In this document: one piece after another, positions 25,592 through 33,848 of the stretch
Layout of the letters: each line of letters opens with the position of its first letter
How positions within the stretch are numbered: the first letter of the stretch is position 1
From: CAYFQH01 sp964345215
GTDB taxonomy: Bacteria > Bacillota > Clostridia > Christensenellales > Aristaeellaceae
DNA: 64,000 bases
Direction: 5' to 3'
Assembly (NCBI GenBank): GCA_964345215.1
Contig: CAYFQH010000001.1
Coordinates: 27,990-91,989, forward strand
Position numbers and translations under genes: made by a program
The notes under the pieces: model-generated
Told to the model about the DNA's origin: nothing
Databases searched by the model: none
What the model saw: only the letters and a program-made list of their open reading frames with translations

Positions 25592-27607
25592 CTAATTTAG
25601 CGTTACTTTTTCGCTCATTTTTGCAAATAATTCCTTGCCTTTTTGCTGCAAGAACATAAAATCCTTATGATATAAGGGATTATCTCTGAGCTGTTGGTAG
25701 CACTGCTGGCTGTGTTTAATTAAAATCATATCGCTGTTCAGCAACTCTTCCATAAGAGGGGCGCCGTGCTGCCTTAGCCCAAACAAGTCCCCCGGCCCCC
25801 GTAATTCCAAATCTTTTTGGGCAATCACAAAACCATCGTTGCTGCCAACCAGGGTTTTAAGCCGATCATTGGGTTCGCCCAATAAAAAGCACCAGCTCTC
25901 CGTCTCCCCCCTGCCTACCCTGCCCCTTAATTGATGCAATTGGGATAAGCCATAACGGTGAGCATCTTCAATAACCATAATGGTGGCGTTAGGCACATTA
26001 ACCCCTACCTCAATTACCGTGGTGGCCACCAACACCTGGATTTCGCCGCCTACAAAGCCATAAAGGGCGGCGGCTTTTTCCTCCGCTTTTTGTGTGCCGT
26101 AGGTGAGCCCAACTTTTAGGCCCTGCAAAGGGCCTTTTACCAGGTATTCATAATGGCTTTGAACCGCCTTCACCGCCTCCAAGGCTTCGCTTTCCTCAAC
26201 CAGGGGGCATACAATATATACCTGCCGCCCCTTTTGAACCTCCTGGCGAATAAAGCCATACATATCCTCCCGCTTTTCCTCGGGTACAATGCGGGTGGTA
26301 ACGGGTTTCCGCCCGGGTGGTAACTGGTTAATGATAGAAATATCTAAATCCCCATATAAAATTAAGGCCAGGGTACGGGGAATCGGCGTAGCCGACATCA
26401 CCAGCAAATGGGGCAACTGACGGCTTTTCGCATCCTCGCCCTTGTAAATCAGACTTGTACGTTGGTTCACTCCAAAGCGGTGCTGTTCATCAGTTACCAC
26501 CAGCCCCAACTTTTGATACACAACTCCTTGTGAAAATAATGCGTGGGTGCCTATAACCACCTGCCATAGTCCTTTTTCAATACAATGAGCAGCCTCCTTT
26601 TTTTCTTTTGCCTTCATGCTACCAATGAGCAGGCCGCAGGTCATTCCCAAAGATTCAAACATTTTTTTTGCACTTTCAAAATGTTGGCGGGCCAAAATTT
26701 CTGTAGGGGCCATCATGGCTGCCTGATAGCCCTTTGCTGCAGCAAAGTAAATGGCTCCAAAAGCCACAATGGTTTTACCCGATCCCACATCTCCCTGTAC
26801 CAGGCGGTTCATGGGTCTATCCATGGCCATATCCGCAGCAATTTCCGCTAACACCTGGGTTTGGGCTCCTGTTGGCTCAAAGGGCACCTGGTTCCAAAAG
26901 TGCCGCTGCATTTCCGCCCCTGCGGGAATGGGGTAACCCTTCTGCTCCCGCTGGCGCAGCTGACCAATGGCCACCTGGTATAAAAGGAGTTTTTCAAACT
27001 GAAGCGTGTATAGGGCCTTTTCCAGCCTTTGCCTTTGAGATGGAAAATGCGCCTCTTTCACCGCTTCGTTTTTTGAAAGAAGCTCATAAAATGATTGAAG
27101 ATCAGGATTCAATAATTCTTCAAAGGGGTTGCTTAAAGCGGCAAAAGCCTGCTCCATCAACCCGGTTAAAGTACCACTGCCAATACCAGCCAAGGGCTTA
27201 TACACCGGTAGAATCCGCTGTTGTTTTTCAATAGAGGGGTTCACCAGCTGTAAGCCGGTTTTAAACCGGGCCAGTTTTCCATGCAGAAGCACCGGGGGAT
27301 GAAAGGCCTGCTTTGCCATCCAGGGCTGGTTAAACCATATACAACTAATCTGCTCCCCATCCTCATTTTTAAAAAGCCAGGTCACAGAATTACCCCCAGG
27401 AAAGCGGCGTAAAGCCCCCTTGCCAACCATTTCCCCCTTTAGGGTTATCTCATCCCCTATTTGTGCTGTGGTAAGGTTTGTAAGGGTTGTTGTATCCTTA
27501 TAACGAACAGGGAAATATAATAAAAGATCACGCAGCGAGAAAATTCCCGCTGCGTGTAGTTTTTGTAAGCGTATTTTACCAACGCCTTTTAATTCTTCTA
27601 GCTGCAT
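25592..27607 (-). CDS. recG: ATP-dependent DNA helicase RecG
   Basis: This 671-residue SF2 helicase would remodel stalled replication forks and Holliday junctions. The N-terminal wedge/OB domain spans residues about 1-230. Walker A is VQGDVGSGKTIVA, motif II DEQHRFG (the RecG form), then SATPIPRT, and motif VI QLRGRVGRG. Start ATG 27607 lies one base after the yloV stop with GGAG inside the yloV end, so translation is coupled. It is the last gene of yloU-yloV-recG. Confidence 0.96.
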   Translation of the reverse strand: MQLEELKGVGKIRLQKLHAAGIFSLRDLLLYFPVRYKDTTTLTNLTTAQIGDEITLKGEMVGKGALRRFPGGNSVTWLFKNEDGEQISCIWFNQPWMAKQAFHPPVLLHGKLARFKTGLQLVNPSIEKQQRILPVYKPLAGIGSGTLTGLMEQAFAALSNPFEELLNPDLQSFYELLSKNEAVKEAHFPSQRQRLEKALYTLQFEKLLLYQVAIGQLRQREQKGYPIPAGAEMQRHFWNQVPFEPTGAQTQVLAEIAADMAMDRPMNRLVQGDVGSGKTIVAFGAIYFAAAKGYQAAMMAPTEILARQHFESAKKMFESLGMTCGLLIGSMKAKEKKEAAHCIEKGLWQVVIGTHALFSQGVVYQKLGLVVTDEQHRFGVNQRTSLIYKGEDAKSRQLPHLLVMSATPIPRTLALILYGDLDISIINQLPPGRKPVTTRIVPEEKREDMYGFIRQEVQKGRQVYIVCPLVEESEALEAVKAVQSHYEYLVKGPLQGLKVGLTYGTQKAEEKAAALYGFVGGEIQVLVATTVIEVGVNVPNATIMVIEDAHRYGLSQLHQLRGRVGRGETESWCFLLGEPNDRLKTLVGSNDGFVIAQKDLELRGPGDLFGLRQHGAPLMEELLNSDMILIKHSQQCYQQLRDNPLYHKDFMFLQQKGKELFAKMSEKVTLN

Positions 27608-27608
27608 A

Positions 27609-29252
27609 TTACTCCACTGATATTAAATAGTAGTACAGGGGCTGGCCGCCGCTGTGCATTTCCACATCGCAAAAATCATAGCGCTGTTCAATGAGTTCCG
27701 TCAGTTCTTGAGCCTGCTCTTCGCTTATATCCTGACCGTAGTATATGGTAATCAGTTCGTCCTCGTCTTTTACAATGTTGCTTAAAAGCGACAGGGCTAC
27801 TTCTTTTACATCATCGCCTTTGCTTTCAATATTGCCGTTATTAAGGCCAATAATATCCCCCTGGTTAATGTGCAGTCCATTGTATTCACTGTCGCGCACA
27901 GCATAGGTTACCGTTGCAGTATCTACCCCCTGGGAGGCCGCTTCCATCCGCTGGGCATTTTCTTCGCCGGAAAGTTCGCCCTGGAAGGCAACTACCGCAG
28001 CAATACCCATGGCCACATTTTTGGTTGGGATTACAAAAACTTGCTTATCAGAAAGTTCTGCCGCTTGCTGGGCCGCAAGAATAACGTTGCCGTTATTTGG
28101 AAATACAAAAACACACTGGGCATTCACTTTATTGATGGCTTCAAAAATATCTTCAATGCTGGGGTTCATGGTCTGACCGCCTTCAACAACTAAGTCAACA
28201 GACAGGTCTTTAAAAATTTGCGAAAACCCTTCCCCCAGGGATACAGCGATCATGCCGTAAGGCTTAGGTGGCTCATCGCCCTTTTCGGCTTCTTTTTTTG
28301 CGTCCAGCTCCCGGCGCTGTTCCACCATATTTTCAATTTTAAGGTTTACCAACTCTCCCAGTTCCTGGCCAAACTGAAGCGCTTTGCCTGGATCGTTTGT
28401 ATGCAGGTGCACCTTCACCAGGGAAAGATCGCCTACAACCAAAACGCAGTCACCGATGCGGCTCAAACGCCTTCTAAAGGTATCCACATCTTGTTCTTGC
28501 ACCGTATCAAATAAATGGTCGACCAAAAACTCAGTACAATAAGCGTATTTGATTTCGCCTAAAGCGTCATGATCATCGATAAATTCTTCAATACCGCTGT
28601 CAAAGTCTGTTGGGGTTACATCAATGCTTTCACCCCGAAGCACGGCAGCATAGCCGGTATATATTAAAAGGAGCCCCCGGCCGCCTGCGTCTACAACCCC
28701 TGCTTGTTTTAAAACGGGCAGCATATCCGGTGTGCGGCGTAAAATAGCTTCACCGCTGTTTAAAATGGTATTCATCAGCCCTTCGTAATCATCAGGGGCC
28801 AGGGCCACCTGCCGAAGAGCATCTTCCGCAACAACCCTGGCTACGGTTAAAATCGTTCCTTCTTTTGGTTTCATCATGGCTTTATAAGCCATATCGGCAC
28901 CGCTTTTTAAGGCATGGGCGAACTGGGTAGGGGTAATCCGTTCCACCCCTTCCAGGGCCTTTGCAAAACCTCGGTACAACTGGGATGTAATCACCCCCGA
29001 GTTCCCTCTGGCACCCCTAAGAGCACCTTTGGCGAGGGCTCCGGCTGCATCCCCAGCCGATAAATATTCCTGGCCGTTTAATTCCTTTGTAGCTGCGTTC
29101 ATCGTAAGGGACATATTGGTGCCCGTGTCCCCGTCGGGTACAGGAAACACATTTAAGGCATCTACCATTTCCCTGTTTTTTTCTAATAATGCTGCGCCTG
29201 CTAGTACCATGTCTCTTAGAAGCAAGCCATCAATGGTTTCAATTTCTATCAA
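27609..29252 (-). CDS. DAK2 domain fusion protein YloV (FakA-like fatty acid kinase subunit)
   Basis: This 547-residue protein has an N-terminal DhaL-type ATP-binding domain (NVFPVPDGDTGTNMSLTM, GARGNSGVI), a middle domain and a C-terminal EDD-like region (VFVFPNNGNVILAAQQAAEL). The same architecture is found in FakA of Staphylococcus aureus, which phosphorylates FakB-bound fatty acids. A FakB gene is not in this window, so the partner is inferred. Start TTG 29252 is 8 bases after GGAGG. The order yloU-yloV-recG is conserved in Firmicutes. Confidence 0.9.
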   Translation of the reverse strand: MIEIETIDGLLLRDMVLAGAALLEKNREMVDALNVFPVPDGDTGTNMSLTMNAATKELNGQEYLSAGDAAGALAKGALRGARGNSGVITSQLYRGFAKALEGVERITPTQFAHALKSGADMAYKAMMKPKEGTILTVARVVAEDALRQVALAPDDYEGLMNTILNSGEAILRRTPDMLPVLKQAGVVDAGGRGLLLIYTGYAAVLRGESIDVTPTDFDSGIEEFIDDHDALGEIKYAYCTEFLVDHLFDTVQEQDVDTFRRRLSRIGDCVLVVGDLSLVKVHLHTNDPGKALQFGQELGELVNLKIENMVEQRRELDAKKEAEKGDEPPKPYGMIAVSLGEGFSQIFKDLSVDLVVEGGQTMNPSIEDIFEAINKVNAQCVFVFPNNGNVILAAQQAAELSDKQVFVIPTKNVAMGIAAVVAFQGELSGEENAQRMEAASQGVDTATVTYAVRDSEYNGLHINQGDIIGLNNGNIESKGDDVKEVALSLLSNIVKDEDELITIYYGQDISEEQAQELTELIEQRYDFCDVEMHSGGQPLYYYLISVE

Positions 29253-29278
29253 CGGTTTTTCCTCCGATCCATGGCAAA

Positions 29279-29629
29279 TTAAATTCTAATACCTTCAACA
29301 GTAATATTTACATTGCGCACTTTTACGCCGGTCATACTCTCTAGCTTATAACGCACGGTTTCCACAATGGTTTTGCATACCTCTGCAATTGAAATACCAT
29401 ACTCTACAATAATAAACAAATCCACATCCACCATGTCATCGACCATACGAATTTGTACCCCTTTAGCCAGGTTTTCCCTTCCCAGCCATTCTACAAAACC
29501 GTCTTTCGCCCGTTTGCTGGACATGGCAACAATACCGTAACATTCAAGGGCCGCATATCCCACTACTTTTAGCATCACATCTTCTGTAATAAAAGTAGTT
29601 CCATAATCGTTTTTCACTTTATATTCCAT
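29279..29629 (-). CDS. Asp23/Gls24 family protein YloU
   Basis: This 116-residue Asp23/Gls24 protein has the blocks TTFITEDVMLKVVGYAALE, VDMVDVDLFIIVEYG and a C-terminal VRNVNITVEGI. Members associate with the cell envelope and lipid metabolism; the exact role is unclear. The start is ATG 29629, 8 bases after AAGGAGG; the longer frame to 29668 lacks a ribosome site. It heads the yloU-yloV-recG operon, with promoter at 29707-29735. Confidence 0.92.
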   Translation of the reverse strand: MEYKVKNDYGTTFITEDVMLKVVGYAALECYGIVAMSSKRAKDGFVEWLGRENLAKGVQIRMVDDMVDVDLFIIVEYGISIAEVCKTIVETVRYKLESMTGVKVRNVNITVEGIRI

Positions 29630-29706
29630 TCTTTGGTGCCTCCTTACGTGACCAATCTTACGCCACAACCCCAGTTAGGGCTCTGCCCCTAATCATAGGT
29701 GTTAAC

Positions 29707-29735
29707 AGTATACAAGATTTTTTTCATCTGCGCAA
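29707..29735 (-). promoter_or_regulatory. Promoter of the yloU-yloV-recG operon
   Basis: Minus-strand TTGCGC (29735-29730) and TATACT (29712-29707) are 17 bases apart, about 78 bases before the yloU start. A small hairpin (TTAGGG..CCCTAA) lies in the leader. Confidence 0.65.
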
Positions 29736-29758
29736 CTACCGCCCGAGCGGGGGTTTTT

Positions 29759-30532
29759 CTATAGCTCCTGGCTGCGCAAAAATGCTGCGCTTTTACCTGC
29801 AATTTCTTCCCAGGCCTTAGAAATGGTGATGACGTGAGGTATATCATCAAACCATACCACTTCTTTTTTTCGGCTGTTTACGCCCTTGATAATCTCTTCG
29901 GCGCTGCTTTTTGTTATGGTCTGATCCCCGTGTGACTGAAAAACAAGCAAGGGAGAGGTGATTTTACTCAAGTTTTCTTTTGTGTGGGTAATCAGCCCTA
30001 GAAGCTCCCCTACACTCTCCGTTGGAAAGCCTTCATAGCCCAGGTCATATTCAGGCAAAAGGGTAAAGGCTCTTTCTTTTGGAGTGCGCCATTTGGTAAT
30101 AGGATACACGCGGCTAAAAGCCTTTGCCCATTTTGCCATAGGGTTTTTAACCGCCATGGGGGCTGAATAGGTAATCATCGCTGTTAAAGGATGTTTTTCA
30201 GCCAAAGCCAGGGTTAATACCCCACCCATAGACAGCCCCCCCACACTTACATAGGAACACTGCTCTTTTAAAGCTATATATTCTTCTTCTACCTGAGTAA
30301 GCCACAAGGGCCAGGTAACCCCCTTCATGTTGGTTAGGATTGTGCCGTGGCCCAATAAATTGATGCCCTTTACCGTAAAGCCTTTTTCGTTGAGGGACTT
30401 TCCAATTAGTCCCATGTGGCTTGCGCTGCCTGTAAACCCATGGATGAGCAAAACTCCGTGATTTCCTCCTTTATAAAAAAAGGGTTGGGCATTTTTTATA
30501 TTTTCAATGTTTTTATACTTCACTTCATTCAC
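29759..30532 (-). CDS. Alpha/beta hydrolase, carboxylesterase-like
   Basis: This 257-residue alpha/beta hydrolase resembles Est30-type carboxylesterases. The oxyanion region is LLIHGFTGSASHMG, the nucleophile elbow GLSMGG (Ser about residue 99), the acid QSHGDQT, and the histidine DIPHVIT near the C-terminus. There is no signal peptide, so it is cytoplasmic. The natural ester is unknown. It is divergent from the Rrf2 regulator gene. Confidence 0.88.
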   Translation of the reverse strand: MNEVKYKNIENIKNAQPFFYKGGNHGVLLIHGFTGSASHMGLIGKSLNEKGFTVKGINLLGHGTILTNMKGVTWPLWLTQVEEEYIALKEQCSYVSVGGLSMGGVLTLALAEKHPLTAMITYSAPMAVKNPMAKWAKAFSRVYPITKWRTPKERAFTLLPEYDLGYEGFPTESVGELLGLITHTKENLSKITSPLLVFQSHGDQTITKSSAEEIIKGVNSRKKEVVWFDDIPHVITISKAWEEIAGKSAAFLRSQEL

Positions 30533-30626
30533 CTTACTCTTTTAACATTTGCTGATTTATGCCTATATTATACCACATTTACCTCAAAGGCTAACAAGCG
30601 GATAAAGATGCCGTTGACTTTCCGTT

Positions 30627-30654
30627 TTGCCAATGTTACCATAAAATTTATAAT
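30627..30654 (+). promoter_or_regulatory. Candidate promoter for the Rrf2-ABC operon
   Basis: TTGCCA (30627-30632) and TATAAT (30649-30654) are 16 bases apart, 38 bases before the start of the Rrf2 gene. An overlapping alternative is TTGACT (30614) with TACCAT. Confidence 0.5.
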
Positions 30655-30692
30655 ACACCTTGATATATGCAACGGTCAGGAGATTTGTACGG

Positions 30693-31127
30693 ATGAAAAT
30701 TTCAACCAAAGGGCGCTATGGTTTGCGTTTGATGCTGGATCTTGCCCTACATCAAAGGGATTCTTTTATACCTTTAAAAGAAATCGCTTCCCGGCAGGAG
30801 CTGCCTGAAAAATATTTAGAGCAGATCATCACACCCTTGAGCCGAGCCGGCTATTTAAAAGGTGCTCGGGGTGCCCAGGGGGGATATCAATTAACTAAAA
30901 ATCCGCATGAGTACACCGTTGGCATGATCCTTCGAACCATGGAAGGAGATTTACGGGTGGTCAGCCTTCTTGACAGCAACAAAATAACCGGAGACCAGAC
31001 CGCCGGCTTTGTGATTAACCAGGTATGGGAAAAAATGAATGATGCCTTAGCCCAAGTGGTAGACCATATTACCTTAGAAGACCTTATTCAAAACTATGCC
31101 GCCAAGGCCGGGCACCAACCTGAGTGA
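30693..31127 (+). CDS. Rrf2 family transcriptional regulator, CymR-like
   Basis: This 144-residue winged-helix regulator begins MKISTKGRYGLRLMLDLA and contains PEKYLEQIITPLSRAGYL and GARGAQGGYQL, very like CymR, the Firmicute cysteine-metabolism repressor. It has no cysteines, so it cannot hold an Fe-S cluster like IscR or NsrR. The start is ATG 30693 with CAGGAG 10 bases upstream. It is followed by a MetN-like and a MetI-like gene. This order suggests regulation of a sulfur amino acid transporter (inference). Confidence 0.9.
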   Translation: MKISTKGRYGLRLMLDLALHQRDSFIPLKEIASRQELPEKYLEQIITPLSRAGYLKGARGAQGGYQLTKNPHEYTVGMILRTMEGDLRVVSLLDSNKITGDQTAGFVINQVWEKMNDALAQVVDHITLEDLIQNYAAKAGHQPE

Positions 31128-31143
31128 AAAGAGGTACAGCCTG

Positions 31144-32148
31144 ATGATTTTTATTGAGCATGTAACCGTTTATGACCCCATGGGAAAAAAGAACAGACTA
31201 AATGATGTTTCTCTTTCTATTAGCAAGGGCAGTATTTGCGGTTTTTTTGGGCCCAAAGGCAGCGGAAAAAACACCCTGCTTAAAACCATAAACGGGTTGG
31301 TTTTACCTGATGTGGGAACAGTGCGCATTAACCAGCAAAAGGTTAACGCCCTCACGGAAAAAGAAATATATACCTTTAGAAAAAACATTGCCTTTTTACA
31401 GCAACGCCCCCTTTTGCTCCCCCATTTAACGCTCATTGAAAACATTCTTTTGCCTTTGGAGAACATGCCTATCGCCCAAAAGCCCGGAGAAACCTCTATC
31501 AGCGAGCTATTGGCTTTTTTTGACCTTCAAGGCCTTGAGCACAACTACCCAAAGCAGCTTTCAAAGGAGCAAATGTATCAGGCAGCCCTTGCCAGGTCCC
31601 TGGTTACTGCTCCTTGCGTTTTATTAATAGAAGAAGTTGGGGAATTTTTAGCCCCGGAAAATCGGCAACCGCTGTTTTTGCTTCTTGAAAAGTGGAACAA
31701 GCAGCATCAAACCACCATCATTGTATCTACCAATGATGTGGATACCATAAAAGAATTTTGCAATCAAGGAGCCATTTTGAAAGACGGAACCTTGCTGGAA
31801 GTGTCCGATCCTTATCAGCTGATTTCCGCTCCCAGCCATCCCTTAACCGCCGAGCTTTTATCCAAACACCTGCCCTTTGATTTACCAAAGGAAGTACAGC
31901 AGCGGGCTTTTGGCACCATTGTTTTAATTGAATACGCAGGGGACGAGGCAAACGAGCCGGTGCTGTACGAAGTATCCCAGCGCTTTGGGGTTGAATACAA
32001 TATTTTGCAGGGGCGCATTGAGTACATCCGGGGCAGGGCTTTAGGAAAAATGTATGTGTCTTTTAATTCCGAGCCGGAACTTATGCCCGCCGTTCTTGAA
32101 TACTTATCTCAAAACACCCATCATGTGGAGGTAGTGCAACATGATTAG
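31144..32148 (+). CDS. MetN-like ABC ATPase with degenerate catalytic motifs and NIL domain
   Basis: This 334-residue protein aligns along its length with MetN, the methionine importer ATPase, including a C-terminal NIL domain (YEVSQRFGVEYNILQGRIEYI). Catalytic motifs are altered: Walker A GPKGSGKNT (Ser/Thr after Lys is Asn), signature LSKEQ instead of LSGGQ, Walker B LLIEEVGE (first Asp is Glu), D-loop EFLA instead of SALD, and H-loop STND (His is Asn). ATP hydrolysis is therefore doubtful. Start ATG 31144 has AGAGG upstream. It overlaps the permease gene by 8 bases. No MetQ-type binding protein is nearby. Confidence 0.85.
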   Translation: MIFIEHVTVYDPMGKKNRLNDVSLSISKGSICGFFGPKGSGKNTLLKTINGLVLPDVGTVRINQQKVNALTEKEIYTFRKNIAFLQQRPLLLPHLTLIENILLPLENMPIAQKPGETSISELLAFFDLQGLEHNYPKQLSKEQMYQAALARSLVTAPCVLLIEEVGEFLAPENRQPLFLLLEKWNKQHQTTIIVSTNDVDTIKEFCNQGAILKDGTLLEVSDPYQLISAPSHPLTAELLSKHLPFDLPKEVQQRAFGTIVLIEYAGDEANEPVLYEVSQRFGVEYNILQGRIEYIRGRALGKMYVSFNSEPELMPAVLEYLSQNTHHVEVVQHD

Positions 32149-32824
32149 TGCCGTTTATTACAGCTCATCCCTTCCCAGGTCTTTAGCAATTACCTTTTGG
32201 TATATTCTCATCCCTTTGCTGATTGCCACCTTTTTAGGCACCTTGATTGCCCTTAACTTATGTGCCAGCACCTTTTATAAACCCAGCGGGCAAAAAAGCC
32301 GAGGCTACAGGGTTATTCGCTTTTTGCTTTCGGTTATAGCCTTCTTCCCTTTTTCCTTTTTGTTTTTTGCTTTTGTTTCTTTTTTGGCCAAGCCTTTTTC
32401 CACTCCCTTGGCTCTATGGGTTCCACTGGTTCCCTTAAGTTTTATCGCCTGTGCTAATTTCTCTCTTCAAGTGGAGGGCCTGTGTGCCCAAGGCTGTGGC
32501 CGGGAGCTTGAAATGGCTCAGTCTGTCGGCATTTCAAAAAAAGCCATTATGCACAAGGTGTTGCTGCCTAAAATAAAAAAAGAGCTTCCGGAATTTATGC
32601 TGACCACGGCCATTGCGCTGCTACCCGCCATTGTAATTGTGGGCACCGCCTCGGGGCTGGATTTAGGCGGCCACTTTTTTCTTAGCTGGGCTACGGCCAA
32701 GGCAGCCCCTTCCCTATGGCTGATTGATTTAGGTATTATGTTTTTACTGGTTGCTCTTTTATTGATTGCCCGCTATTACGTAAGGAAAGGCAAAAATAAG
32801 CAGCAACAAAATGCCGGCTGCTGA
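32141..32824 (+). CDS. MetI-like ABC permease, divergent
   Basis: This 227-residue membrane protein has about five helices and a recognisable cytoplasmic coupling loop, ELEMAQSVGISKKAIMHKVLLP, corresponding to the EAA loop of MetI with EA changed to EM. The C-terminal TTAIALLPAIVIVGTASGLDLGG also follows MetI. Together with the upstream MetN-like gene it would form a methionine-type importer, but both partners are divergent and no substrate-binding protein is present. A terminator follows at 33005-33034. Confidence 0.75.
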   Translation: MISAVYYSSSLPRSLAITFWYILIPLLIATFLGTLIALNLCASTFYKPSGQKSRGYRVIRFLLSVIAFFPFSFLFFAFVSFLAKPFSTPLALWVPLVPLSFIACANFSLQVEGLCAQGCGRELEMAQSVGISKKAIMHKVLLPKIKKELPEFMLTTAIALLPAIVIVGTASGLDLGGHFFLSWATAKAAPSLWLIDLGIMFLLVALLLIARYYVRKGKNKQQQNAGC

Positions 32825-33004
32825 GCCTTTCAGGACAATAATAAAGCTGGCATCCTCCAATAAAATGAACTTCATTTCATTGGACTTTCAGATTTCTCTT
32901 GGCGTACTATTACACTTATCGTTTTTAAAAGCAACGCTTTCACTGAAAACCTTCAATAAAAATTGCTCCATTCAACGCTTCAAAGTTCGGGGATTTGGCA
33001 CCCT

Positions 33005-33034
33005 GGCCTGCTGAAATTTTCAGCGGCCTTTTTT
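33005..33034 (+). terminator. Terminator after the MetN/MetI-like operon
   Basis: GGCC-t-GCTGAA pairs with TTCAGC-GGCC around a short loop and is followed by TTTTTT. Confidence 0.85.
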
Positions 33035-33073
33035 CTCCTGCCCAACAGCGCCCTTTTTTTATTTTAATGATGT

Positions 33074-33685
33074 TTACACTATATCAAAATCAAAATACGT
33101 ATCTTTAAAGGGTTCCCTCGCCAAGCGATAGTGCCACCATTCTTTTTCGTAGGCCAAAAAACCGCTTTTTTCCATAATATTTCTTAAAAGCAAACGGTTT
33201 TGGGCAGCATCTCTCCCGATGCTTGGACTCCCGTGGCGGGAGCTTTCGTCCATAAAGTCAAAGATGGTTCCCATATCAAGGGGATGGCCTCTTATAATAT
33301 CAACCAGGGTTAAATCTGCCACGCTGCCCCGTGAATGGCCTGAACGAGAGGCAATATATTCTTTTAAAACCAGCTCTTCTTTTTTCTCGTTAGGGTAGTA
33401 TTTTGCTTTCAACGCCTTGTTTTCCTCTTTTTCTTTTGCCCACATCACCAAGTTATCAACGGCCTTTTGCGGACGGTAGGCGTCAAAAATAAAAAGAGCA
33501 AATCCTTTTTCACTCGCATAAGCTGCTGCCTGTTCCAAGGCTTCCTTTAATTCCCAGGTTCCAATCATTTTATTTGCTAAATAGCCTGCCAAGGGTTTGC
33601 CTGTTAGGTTTTCTGCTGTGGCATAAAATAAATGTCCCTTCATATCATGTTTTCCGCCGTTTAATTCCGTGAAGCCCTTCTGCAT
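33074..33685 (-). CDS. VanX-like D-Ala-D-Ala dipeptidase (M15D)
   Basis: This 203-residue protein matches the VanX/DdpX zinc dipeptidase family, which cleaves free D-Ala-D-Ala. Visible motifs are FDAYRPQKAVD, the zinc ligands in SGHSRGSVADLTLVD, DMGTIFD, and the C-terminal EWWHY with catalytic Glu and zinc His. There is no signal peptide, so it acts in the cytoplasm. No vanHA or other resistance genes are adjacent, so a role in peptidoglycan dipeptide recycling is more likely than vancomycin resistance. Start ATG 33685 follows GGGAGG and gives the family N-terminus. Confidence 0.92.
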   Translation of the reverse strand: MQKGFTELNGGKHDMKGHLFYATAENLTGKPLAGYLANKMIGTWELKEALEQAAAYASEKGFALFIFDAYRPQKAVDNLVMWAKEKEENKALKAKYYPNEKKEELVLKEYIASRSGHSRGSVADLTLVDIIRGHPLDMGTIFDFMDESSRHGSPSIGRDAAQNRLLLRNIMEKSGFLAYEKEWWHYRLAREPFKDTYFDFDIV

Positions 33686-33848
33686 ACTCTTCCCTCCCTT
33701 TTATCCATATCATAAAGCAAACCTCAAAAAACACAACCTTTTTTAGCACATCTGCTAAAAATGTTTCGCAAGTCTTCTTTTTTTATTTTTTGGGTGTACA
33801 ATAGAGAAGATACGAAAAGGTTTTATGTATTGTAATAAGGGGTGTTTT

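Noticed and set aside
29736..29757. Plus-strand hairpin CCGC-CCGA-GCGG with T-run near the esterase 3' end
   Set aside because: The stem has only four pairs and no plus-strand gene ends there.
32841..33014. A fourth copy of the dispersed repeat (frame with ISLGVLL..FLKA..KNC)
   Set aside because: Only a weak resemblance in one stretch; the terminal repeats and most landmarks are missing.
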